Below are positions 45,478-52,936 of a stretch of 64,000 nt of DNA, piece by piece. Numbering within the stretch: the first letter of the stretch is position 1; each line of letters starts with the position of its first letter. The stretch is from positions 62,001-126,000 of the forward strand of contig NZ_SNWQ01000001.1 of the NCBI RefSeq assembly GCF_004361855.1, read 5' to 3'. This stretch comes from Kribbella caucasensis. GTDB lineage: Bacteria; Actinomycetota; Actinomycetes; Propionibacteriales; Kribbellaceae. The notes below the pieces were generated by a model. It saw nothing but the letters and a program-made list of their open reading frames with translations. It searched no databases and was not told the DNA's origin. A program made the translations under genes and the position numbers.

Positions 45478-46703
45478 TGTGGCGGCACTCGATCAAGCCG
45501 CGCCCGCGCTGGCGGGACACGGTCGTCGAGCAGGGTCTGGTGTTCCCGATGACCGACATGCCGGACGGCACCGAGCGCCCGTACTGGAACGAGAGCGCCT
45601 GGTACGAGGTGACCATGGACGAGGTGCTGTACCTCGAAAGCGTCACCGAGGAGCTGTACGAGATGTGCAAGCACGCCGCTTCGGTGATGGCCGGCGGTGA
45701 CCGGTTCTCCGACACCCAACTCGGTCTCGCACCCGGCACGCTGCCGCTGGTGCAGGAGTCGTTGAAGCGCGACGACCTGTCCGTCTACGCGCGGTTCGAC
45801 CTGGCCTGGAGCGGTGCCGAGCCGAAGATGCTGGAGATCAACGGCGACACCCCGACCGGGCTGCTCGAGTCCGCGGTGATCCAGTGGAACTGGCTGGAGG
45901 ACGTGTTCCCGGACGCGGACCAGTGGAACTCCGTCCACGACCGGCTGGTCAAGTGGTGGACCGAACACCTTGCCGCCGGCCACTTCCCGGGCAACGAGGC
46001 GCACTTCTTCAACTCGGGCGCCGAGACGTCGGGTGAGGAGGCGATGACGGTCGCCTACCTGCGGGACACGGCCGCGATGGCGGGACTGGCGACGTACGGG
46101 CATGAGATCGAGGATCTCGGCTGGGAGTCGACCCAGCGGGCGTTCGTGGACTGGGGTGGGCGGCCGGTCCGGACCGCGTTCAAGCTGTACCCGTGGGAGG
46201 ACATGCTCGACGACGAGTTCGGCCGGTACGTGCTGGCCGGGGTCGAGCGCGAGCCGGTCCAGTGGATCGAGCCGATCTGGAAGACGATGCTGTCCACCAA
46301 GGCGATCCTGCCGGTGCTGTGGGAGCTGTACCCGGACCACCCGAACCTGCTGCCGGCGTACTTCGGCTCACCGGGCGACCTGCTCGAATGGGTGGCGAAA
46401 CCCCTACACGGCCGGGAGGGCGGCAACATCCAGATCCACACCGTCGGCGGCGCGGACGACCACGTGCAGGACGGCCCGTACGACACCTCGACGATGGTCT
46501 ACCAGGAGTGGCACCCGCTCCCGTCGTACGCCGGCAACCGCGCCGTCATCGGCAGCTGGATCGTCGACGGAGTCGCCGCCGGGATGATGGTCCGCGAGTC
46601 CGACGGCCCCATCACCGACTACTTCGCCCGCTTCGTCCCCCACGCCATCGGCACCTCCCCCCGCCCCGACCCGGAAACCATCCAAACCTGGCTGAACGAG
46701 TAG
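45477..46703 (+). CDS. Glutathionylspermidine synthase-like ATP-grasp enzyme (YgiC-like)
   Basis: A 408-residue ATP-grasp ligase like the synthetase half of glutathionylspermidine synthase. It has the conserved PYWNESAWYEV start region, RFDLAWSGAEPKMLEINGDT, and the C-terminal PLHGREGGNI, EWHPLPSY and GSWIVDGVAAGMM. It joins a carboxylate to an amine with ATP. Actinomycetes generally lack glutathione, so another peptide or amine substrate is likely. The ATG overlaps the lipoprotein stop by one base (TGATG). Confidence 0.8.
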   Translation: MWRHSIKPRPRWRDTVVEQGLVFPMTDMPDGTERPYWNESAWYEVTMDEVLYLESVTEELYEMCKHAASVMAGGDRFSDTQLGLAPGTLPLVQESLKRDDLSVYARFDLAWSGAEPKMLEINGDTPTGLLESAVIQWNWLEDVFPDADQWNSVHDRLVKWWTEHLAAGHFPGNEAHFFNSGAETSGEEAMTVAYLRDTAAMAGLATYGHEIEDLGWESTQRAFVDWGGRPVRTAFKLYPWEDMLDDEFGRYVLAGVEREPVQWIEPIWKTMLSTKAILPVLWELYPDHPNLLPAYFGSPGDLLEWVAKPLHGREGGNIQIHTVGGADDHVQDGPYDTSTMVYQEWHPLPSYAGNRAVIGSWIVDGVAAGMMVRESDGPITDYFARFVPHAIGTSPRPDPETIQTWLNE

Positions 46704-46704
46704 C

Positions 46705-48165
46705 TCAGTCGAGGTTGATGGCTACGTATTTGAGTTCTAGGTATTCGTCGATTCCTACGGTGCTGCCTTCGCGGCCCAGGCCGGATTGTTTGACGCCGCC
46801 GAAGGGGGCGGCGGGGTTGGAGACGATGCCCTGGTTGAGGCCGATCATGCCGGTTTCGAGGCGTTCGGCGACGCGGAGGGCGCGGGTGAGGTCGTTGGTG
46901 AACAGGTACGAGACCAGGCCGAACTCGGTGTCGTTGGCCATCGCGACCGCCTCGTCCTCGGTGTCGAAGGCGGTCAGTGGCGCGACCGGGCCGAAGATCT
47001 CCTCCTTCTGCAACCGGGCCGATTTCGGTACGCCGGCCAGCACCGTCGGCGGGTAGAAGTATCCGTTGCCCTCGGCAATCGTGGCGCCGGTGAGGACGCG
47101 GGCCCCCTGGGCGATGGCATCGTCGACGAGGTCCTTCACCTTGTCCCGCTGCTTGGCGTCGATCAGCGGGCCGACGTCGACACCGTCCTCGGTACCGCGG
47201 CCAACCTTCAGCGCGGCCATCCGTTCGGTCAGCTTGGCCGCGAACGTGTCCATCACCGACGAGTGCACGTAGATCCGGTTGGCCGCCGTACAGGCTTCAC
47301 CACCGTTGCGCATCTTCGCCAGCATCGCGCCGTCGACCGCCTTGTCCAGATCGGCATCCTCGAAGACCAGGAGCGGCGCGTTGCCGCCGAGTTCCATGCT
47401 GGTCCGGAGCACCTGCTCGGCGGCCTGTTCGATCAGCTTCCGGCCCACCGGAGTCGAGCCGGTGAAGGAGAGTTTGCGGGCGCGCGGGTCGCGGATCAGC
47501 GGCTCCATCACGCCGCCGGAGTCGCTGGTGGTGATCACGTTGAGGACGCCGGCGGGCAGGCCGGCCTCGGTCATCAGTTCGGCCAGTTTCAGCATCGACA
47601 GTGGGGTCTGCGAGGCGGGCTTGATCACCATCGTGCAGCCCGCGGCGACGGCCGGGCCGATCTTGCGCGCGCCCATCGCGGCCGGGAAGTTCCACGGTGT
47701 GATCAGCAGGCACGGCCCGACCGGCTGCCGCATCACCAGGAACCGGCCCTTGCCGTTCGGCGCGACCTGGTAGCCGCCCTCGATCCGCACCGCCTCCTCG
47801 GCGAACCAGCGGAAGAACTCGGCCGCGTAGGCGATCTCGGCCTTCGACTCCGCGACCGGTTTGCCCATTTCCAACGTCATCAGCAGCGCGAGCTCGTCGG
47901 CCCGCTCCGTCATCAGCTCGAACGTGCGCCGCAGGATCTCCCCGCGCTCGCGTGGTGCGGTGGCGGCCCACTCGGCCTGGGCGGCGACGGCCGCGTCCAA
48001 TGCGGCCAGCCCGTCGGCCGGACTGGCATCCGCGACCTCGCGCAGCGTCGTACCGGTTGACGGGTCCTCTACGGCAAGGGTCCTACCGCCCTCGGCCGGT
48101 TGCCACTTGCCTCCGATGAACAGTTCGGCCGGACAGGCCTGGACGACTTCCTGTTCGCGCGACAT
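46705..48165 (-). CDS. NAD(P)-dependent succinate-semialdehyde dehydrogenase-like
   Basis: A 486-residue aldehyde dehydrogenase. Catalytic Glu lies in MELGGNAP and catalytic Cys in GEACTAANR; the cofactor site shows SFTGSTPVGRKL. Overall closest to GabD-type succinate-semialdehyde dehydrogenases, which oxidise the aldehyde from GABA breakdown, though the exact substrate is not proven. No GABA aminotransferase is nearby. It converges with the YgiC-like gene, one base apart. Confidence 0.85.
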   Translation of the reverse strand: MSREQEVVQACPAELFIGGKWQPAEGGRTLAVEDPSTGTTLREVADASPADGLAALDAAVAAQAEWAATAPRERGEILRRTFELMTERADELALLMTLEMGKPVAESKAEIAYAAEFFRWFAEEAVRIEGGYQVAPNGKGRFLVMRQPVGPCLLITPWNFPAAMGARKIGPAVAAGCTMVIKPASQTPLSMLKLAELMTEAGLPAGVLNVITTSDSGGVMEPLIRDPRARKLSFTGSTPVGRKLIEQAAEQVLRTSMELGGNAPLLVFEDADLDKAVDGAMLAKMRNGGEACTAANRIYVHSSVMDTFAAKLTERMAALKVGRGTEDGVDVGPLIDAKQRDKVKDLVDDAIAQGARVLTGATIAEGNGYFYPPTVLAGVPKSARLQKEEIFGPVAPLTAFDTEDEAVAMANDTEFGLVSYLFTNDLTRALRVAERLETGMIGLNQGIVSNPAAPFGGVKQSGLGREGSTVGIDEYLELKYVAINLD

Positions 48166-48210
48166 GAGCTACGCCTTTCCGTGGTGGGCAACATCCACGA
48201 TAGGCACGGC

Positions 48211-49278
48211 TCAGGCAGTTGCGACAAAGTGTGGTGCGGGGCGTGTCACCGAGCGGATCGCCCGGGTCAACCCGGTCGCGACCGTCCGCAGGATCGAGGA
48301 GCGGACCAACCCGTCGTACGCCAGTGGCGCCAGCATGATCTCGTCCGCACCCGTCCGCGCGGCCAGTGACCCCAGCCCGGCCGCCACGGTCGCCCGCGAG
48401 CCGACCACATGGCCCGGATCGTCCACCAACCGCTCAGCCCGGCCCCGCTCACGACCGGTGAGTGGTGGTGCCAACAGTTCGAGCAGCTCGGCCGGGGTGG
48501 CGCGCACGGAGGCGGTGCCGAGCCGGTGCTTCACCCGCACGTACTCCGCAAGCCGGTCGAGCGCCTCTTCATCGGTGTCCGCGGCAACCACTCCCACCGA
48601 CACCCCGAGGTACGGCTTCGCTATCGGCCCCGTCGGCGCGAAGTTGTCCTTGTACGCCGCTGCCGCCGCGACTGTGGTCTCGGAAGCCGTCAGGAAGATG
48701 GGCAGCCCCCGTACTGCGGCCAACTGCGCGGTAGCCGGCCGGTTCGCCAGGACGAAAACCGGTGGCGGCAGTCCGGCCAACGCGAGCCGCACGTCACCGA
48801 CCGGCGTACGCCCGGGCAGTCCGTCATGCAGGTAGCGGCACAGCTCGTCCAGTCGTTGCGGGAAGCCCTCCCGGTTACCACTGCCCCAACCGAGTGCCGC
48901 TGCGGTGGACGGGTGCGACACCGCGCCCTCCGACACCCCGACATCGATCCTGCTCGGGTACGCCGCTGCGAGTGCCGCGAACTGCTCCGCGATCAGCAGC
49001 GGCTGGTGGTTCCCCAGGAGCACTCCACCCGAGCCCAGCCGGATCCGGTCGGTCCGGGCAGCCAGTACTGCGGCCAGGACGCCAGGCGCGGCACTGCCGA
49101 ACCCCCGTACGCCGTGGTGCTCGGCGACCCAGAAGCGCCGGTAACCGAGGTCGTCGGCGGCCTGCGCGACCTCCATGGTCTCGCGCAGTGCGGCCGCGGC
49201 GGACTGGCCGGCGAGCTGCGGCACCATGTCGAGCACCGAGTGCGCTGAGACCGGCAGTCCGGGTGCGTGGCTGAACAC
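48211..49278 (-). CDS. LLM-class (luciferase-like) flavin oxidoreductase
   Basis: A 355-residue TIM-barrel flavin enzyme of the bacterial luciferase superfamily, MsnO8-like. It shows the family's EVAQAADDLGYRRFWVAEHH, GSGGVLLGNHQPLLIAEQFA and SRIDVGVSEGAV. Members use FMNH2 or F420 to oxidise or reduce small molecules. GTG 49278 was chosen; a GTG further up at 49311 is possible. It is divergent from lanM across 357 bases, with a matching 21-bp motif near each start, so it may be coregulated and act on the lanthipeptide. That role is inferred. Confidence 0.75.
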   Translation of the reverse strand: MFSHAPGLPVSAHSVLDMVPQLAGQSAAAALRETMEVAQAADDLGYRRFWVAEHHGVRGFGSAAPGVLAAVLAARTDRIRLGSGGVLLGNHQPLLIAEQFAALAAAYPSRIDVGVSEGAVSHPSTAAALGWGSGNREGFPQRLDELCRYLHDGLPGRTPVGDVRLALAGLPPPVFVLANRPATAQLAAVRGLPIFLTASETTVAAAAAYKDNFAPTGPIAKPYLGVSVGVVAADTDEEALDRLAEYVRVKHRLGTASVRATPAELLELLAPPLTGRERGRAERLVDDPGHVVGSRATVAAGLGSLAARTGADEIMLAPLAYDGLVRSSILRTVATGLTRAIRSVTRPAPHFVATA

Positions 49279-49635
49279 ACACCCACCGTGACATCCGTGG
49301 GCCCGTCGCACATGGGGTATTCGCCCCCATGTTCAGGCCGCTTCACCCGCGGAGAATGCGCCGGTCGGCCACCCGGAAAACGGGGGTGCGCGACTCTTGT
49401 CCGGCAACTGACGCGTCAGGCATCGTTCCCGGCATTCGTTCCCCACCGACCAGCGGGAGGCCGGCCACGACTACTTCGAGCAGCGGAGGCCGGTGACGGT
49501 CTTCGCGACCCCCTTGAACTCCTGCTGCCGCGGGGTGATCAACCCCCAGTCGTCATCCCGCGACAGCAGAACAAGCGTTTGCGGCAATCCCATAGAAGAA
49601 GCGCTGGTTTGCGCAAATATGGGGGCTTCGTACCC
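49279..49635. other. Divergent gap LLM oxidoreductase / lanM
   Basis: 357 bases with no supported gene, although the lanM reading frame stays open through it. It contains twin palindromes at 49311-49331 and 49619-49637 and a perfect 12-bp palindrome CTGACGCGTCAG at 49408-49419. The promoters of both neighbours must lie here. Confidence 0.5.
49311..49331. promoter_or_regulatory. Palindromic site A
   Basis: CATGGGG-N7-CCCCATG, 33 bases upstream of the chosen oxidoreductase start. Its reverse complement matches 14 of 21 positions of site B, including both arms. Confidence 0.5.
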
Positions 49636-49637
49636 AT
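49619..49637. promoter_or_regulatory. Palindromic site B over the lanM start
   Basis: ATGGG-N9-CCCAT. The right arm includes the first bases of the lanM ATG and the left arm includes the G-run that would serve as its ribosome-binding site. It may be an operator or an mRNA hairpin that hides the start. Confidence 0.5.
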
Positions 49638-52590
49638 GTCTGCGGGCCGCGCCCGATGCGACTCTGTCCGCGTGCTCGACTCCGCGGCGGTTCCCACCGA
49701 TCACCAGCAGGCCTGGTGGTTCGCCGGGATGCGCCCGCAGGAGGCGGGCCGGCCGAAACCCGACTGGGCGCAGTACGTCGAACGCAGTACGACCCTGGCA
49801 GAAGTGGGCTGCGGGGAACACGTCCGGCCGCAGCACGGCGAACGGGGGGCAACCGGACGTAGTACAGGTGAGTGGGGGGATTGGCAGAAGGCGCTGGTCG
49901 GGTGCTTGCAACCGTTGCTCGCTTCGGCCAGGCAGGACCTGGAAGCGGCCGGGCAGACGGGAGCGGTGACCGAGCAGTTCCTGGACCGGCTGGGCCTGCG
50001 GCTGGTCAAGGCGGCCGCACGCACCCTGGTGCTCGAACTGGCCCGCGCCCGCACCCGCGGCGAACTGACCGGCGAGACGCCGGCCGAGCGATTTCTGGAC
50101 TTCACCCACCGGCTCGTCGGAGGGAGCGAGCTGGCGGATTTCCTGGCCACCTACCCGGTGCTGGCCCGGGTTCTGGGCGAGGCGTGCAAGCAGGCGGTCG
50201 AGGGTCACCTCGAACTGCTGGCCCGCCTCGCCGAGGACCGTGAGCACCTGGTCGCCGAACTGCTGGCCGGTGCCGATCCCGGCGAGCTGACCTCCGTCGA
50301 GGCATCCGGCGACCCGCACCGCGGCGGCCGCAGTACAGCGACCCTCACCTTCGCGGACGGCCGGCAGGTGGTCTACAAACCCCGGTCCCTCGACCTGCAC
50401 GCCCACTTCAACGGACTGGTCGATTGGCTGAGCGACCAGACCGGTCTGCGGCTCAGGACAATCCACGTACTCCGGCGGCCGGGGTACGGGTGGCTCGAAT
50501 TCAACCCGCATACCCCGTGCGACGACCTGGCCGGCGTACGGCGGTTCTACCAACGGCAAGGGGCTCTGCTCGCACTCCTGTACGTGCTGGACGGCACGGA
50601 CATGCACTACGAGAACCTGATCGCTGCCGGAGACCAACCGGTGCTGGTCGACGTGGAGACGCTGTTCCACCCCAGCCTCACCCCACCACGCATGCTCGGG
50701 CAGGACCCTGCACGCACCGCACTGCTCAACTCCGTGTCCCGTACTGCGCTACTCCCCCTCCTCGTGTCGGGCGAGCACGGTGTCGCCGACTTCTCAGGGC
50801 TGGGCGGCGATGCGGGCGGCACCACTCCCCACAGCGTCGTCGACTGGGCGGACGCGGGCCTGGACTCCATGCACCTGATCCGGCGGCCACAGACCACACG
50901 GGGCCGCCGAAACCGCCCCCTGCTCGACGGCGTGGTGATGGAACCGCGCGACCACGAAGTCTCTTTACTTACAGGCTTCCGCGCCGCCTACGAGGCCATG
51001 GCCTGGCACCGCGACGAGCTGCTCGCTCTGGTTGCCCGGTGCGCCAAGGACGAGATCCGCTACGTCCCGCGGCCGAGCAACATCTACGCGACCCTCCTGG
51101 ACGAAAGCACGCACCCGGACGCCCTCCGCACCGCCGACGGCCACAGCGAACTACTGGAACTCCTCTGGGACGCCGACGAGAACCTGCAACCCCTGGTCCC
51201 CTTCGAGCTGGCCGAACTGTGGGCCGGTGACATCCCGCTCTTCACCGCCCGCCCGGACAGCCGCGACGTCTGGGCGAGCGACGGCATGCGGATCCCGAAT
51301 CTCCTGGCAGACAAGGGAATGACAGCAGTCGAAGCGAAGATCGCCGCGTTGAGCGAAGTCGACCAGCACCGGCAGAAGTGGATCATTTCCGCCTGCCTCG
51401 CCACCCGTCCCGAACCGGTCGTGCACACCAGTACGACGACCCGCCCCGGCCTCGGAACCGCAGAAGCGGACCCCGAGCGCCTACTCGCGGCCGCGACCGA
51501 CCTCGCCGACGAGGTCATGGCCCAGGTCCTCGGCGAAAGCGGCGGGCCCGCGAACTGGCTCGGCCTCGAACTCCTCGACGACCATCACTGGTCCGTCCTG
51601 CCGATGGGCGCGGGCCTCACCAACGGCTACACCGGTACGGCGCTCTTCCTCGCCCAGATCGGCGCCCTCACGGGAGCGAGCAAGTACTGCGAACTGGCGC
51701 GCGACGCCATCCGCCCGATCCCAGCGCTCCTGGAGACCTTGGCGGCGAACCCGTCTGCCCTGCAGGTGGTCGGACCCGGCCTGCACGGTCTCGGCGGAAT
51801 CACCTACGGGTTGAGCCGACTCAGTCGCTTGCTCGACGACACCGAACTTCTGGGCTGGGTCGCTGAATCGCTTGAACTGCTGGAAAACCTGGCGCCCGAC
51901 GAGTTCCCCAGCTACGGAGAAGGGGCTGCCGGCGGGCTGGCCGCAGTACGGGGAATCCCTGGTGGGGAACGGCTTGCGGCCCGGTACGCCGACGAACTGG
52001 TTGCTGCCGTGGAGCTCGGTCGTCTGGCGCCGGCTGGATTCACTCGCGGGTATCAGGGGATCGCATGGGCACTGGGGCAGTACGGCGTACCAGGTGATCG
52101 GTACAGCGCAGCAGCACGGACCGCAATCGAGCTGGACCACACCGCCGATACCGATGCCGGTTGGTGCTCGGGTACCGCAGGCAGCGTGTTGGCCCGTTTG
52201 AGCGCCCGTCTCCCCGTCGACCTCGCGGCGTACCAGAGAACCGCCGTCGAACGTCCGGTGCTCGCCGACCTGAGTCTGTGTCACGGCGAACTCGGCGCGG
52301 TCGAACCACTGATCTGGCTTGCCGACCACGACCACCAGGCGGCCGAGGCTGCCCGACGCCGCCGGGCGGGACTGTTGCTCGCCGCGGTACAGCAGTACGG
52401 CCCACACTGCGGCACTCCTCGCTCGGTCCCCTCCCCCGGCCTCCTGACCGGCCTCGCCGGAATCGGCTACGGCCTGCTTCGCCTCGCCTTCCACCGCGAG
52501 GTCCCATCAGCCCTGCTGCAACAACCAACCGCCGGCTCCAGCGCCCATCACAGCGCTGACCGGCCCGTCAACAAAGGGAAAACACCATGA
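49636..52590 (+). CDS. Class II lanthipeptide synthetase (LanM)
   Basis: A 984-residue bifunctional enzyme that dehydrates Ser/Thr and forms thioether rings. The N-terminal dehydratase (DUF4135) has GDPHRGGRSTATLTFADGRQ, VYKPRSLDLHAHF, DGTDMHYENLIAAGDQPVLV and DVETLFHP. The C-terminal LanC-like cyclase has all three zinc ligands, Cys844 in GWCSGT and Cys882-His883 in LCHGEL, so it looks fully active. ATG 49636 with a G-run upstream was chosen; GTG 49672 is possible. The precursor gene overlaps its stop by ATGA. No LanT-type protease-transporter is adjacent. Confidence 0.93.
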   Translation: MSAGRARCDSVRVLDSAAVPTDHQQAWWFAGMRPQEAGRPKPDWAQYVERSTTLAEVGCGEHVRPQHGERGATGRSTGEWGDWQKALVGCLQPLLASARQDLEAAGQTGAVTEQFLDRLGLRLVKAAARTLVLELARARTRGELTGETPAERFLDFTHRLVGGSELADFLATYPVLARVLGEACKQAVEGHLELLARLAEDREHLVAELLAGADPGELTSVEASGDPHRGGRSTATLTFADGRQVVYKPRSLDLHAHFNGLVDWLSDQTGLRLRTIHVLRRPGYGWLEFNPHTPCDDLAGVRRFYQRQGALLALLYVLDGTDMHYENLIAAGDQPVLVDVETLFHPSLTPPRMLGQDPARTALLNSVSRTALLPLLVSGEHGVADFSGLGGDAGGTTPHSVVDWADAGLDSMHLIRRPQTTRGRRNRPLLDGVVMEPRDHEVSLLTGFRAAYEAMAWHRDELLALVARCAKDEIRYVPRPSNIYATLLDESTHPDALRTADGHSELLELLWDADENLQPLVPFELAELWAGDIPLFTARPDSRDVWASDGMRIPNLLADKGMTAVEAKIAALSEVDQHRQKWIISACLATRPEPVVHTSTTTRPGLGTAEADPERLLAAATDLADEVMAQVLGESGGPANWLGLELLDDHHWSVLPMGAGLTNGYTGTALFLAQIGALTGASKYCELARDAIRPIPALLETLAANPSALQVVGPGLHGLGGITYGLSRLSRLLDDTELLGWVAESLELLENLAPDEFPSYGEGAAGGLAAVRGIPGGERLAARYADELVAAVELGRLAPAGFTRGYQGIAWALGQYGVPGDRYSAAARTAIELDHTADTDAGWCSGTAGSVLARLSARLPVDLAAYQRTAVERPVLADLSLCHGELGAVEPLIWLADHDHQAAEAARRRRAGLLLAAVQQYGPHCGTPRSVPSPGLLTGLAGIGYGLLRLAFHREVPSALLQQPTAGSSAHHSADRPVNKGKTP

Positions 52591-52811
52591 CCGCCCAGCA
52601 CCCGCACACCGACGACCTCGCCCAGCGATCCGCCGACGCCGAGCAGCCCGACACCGCGCAGCCGGACCCGATCGGACCCATCACCCTGCCCAAGCGCAGC
52701 AAGGTCGGCGCCCGCGCGATGGCCCTCGTCGGTACGGCGAGCGTGGCGGCCTTCGCCGTGCACGCAGCCATCGACTACTGCTCCACGGACACGACCATCA
52801 TCGAGGGCTGA
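52587..52811 (+). CDS. Candidate class II lanthipeptide precursor, single Cys
   Basis: A 74-codon gene translationally coupled to lanM. Residues 1-35 are acidic and leader-like (PDTAQPDPIGPITLP). Then come a basic patch KRSKVGAR (36-43), a hydrophobic stretch AMALVGTASVAAFAV (44-58) and the C-terminus HAAIDYCSTDTTIIEG. The only Cys is Cys65, followed by Ser66, Thr67, Thr69 and Thr70. There is no Gly-Gly cleavage site. Instead residues 36-60 look like a Sec signal ending AFA (55-57) or VHA (58-60), as in cinnamycin-type precursors. A core of 14-17 residues with one ring is predicted. An alternative is that it is a small membrane peptide and not the substrate. Confidence 0.75.
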   Translation: MTAQHPHTDDLAQRSADAEQPDTAQPDPIGPITLPKRSKVGARAMALVGTASVAAFAVHAAIDYCSTDTTIIEG

Positions 52812-52862
52812 TTCCCGTTCTGGAATCGCCGCTGGTAGTGCTCCAGCAAGCGCTTGAGTTCA

Positions 52863-52893
52863 CGGCCCGTCCCGGCCGGATCGGGACGGGCCG
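52863..52893 (+). terminator. Terminator after lanM-precursor
   Basis: Perfect 12-bp stem CGGCCCGTCCCG / CGGGACGGGCCG with a 7-base loop, 51 bases after the precursor stop and before the LAL regulator gene. No T-run follows, as is usual in high-GC actinomycetes. Confidence 0.75.
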
Positions 52894-52936
52894 AAGCACC
52901 TGCGATCGCACCGGTCCGCGGTTAGAGTTTGCAGGC

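Noticed and set aside
49267..49635. N-terminal extension of LanM to the ATG at 49267
   Set aside because: The extra 123 residues overlap the divergent oxidoreductase start region, are low in family-like features, and ATG 49636 with a G-run gives a normal LanM length.
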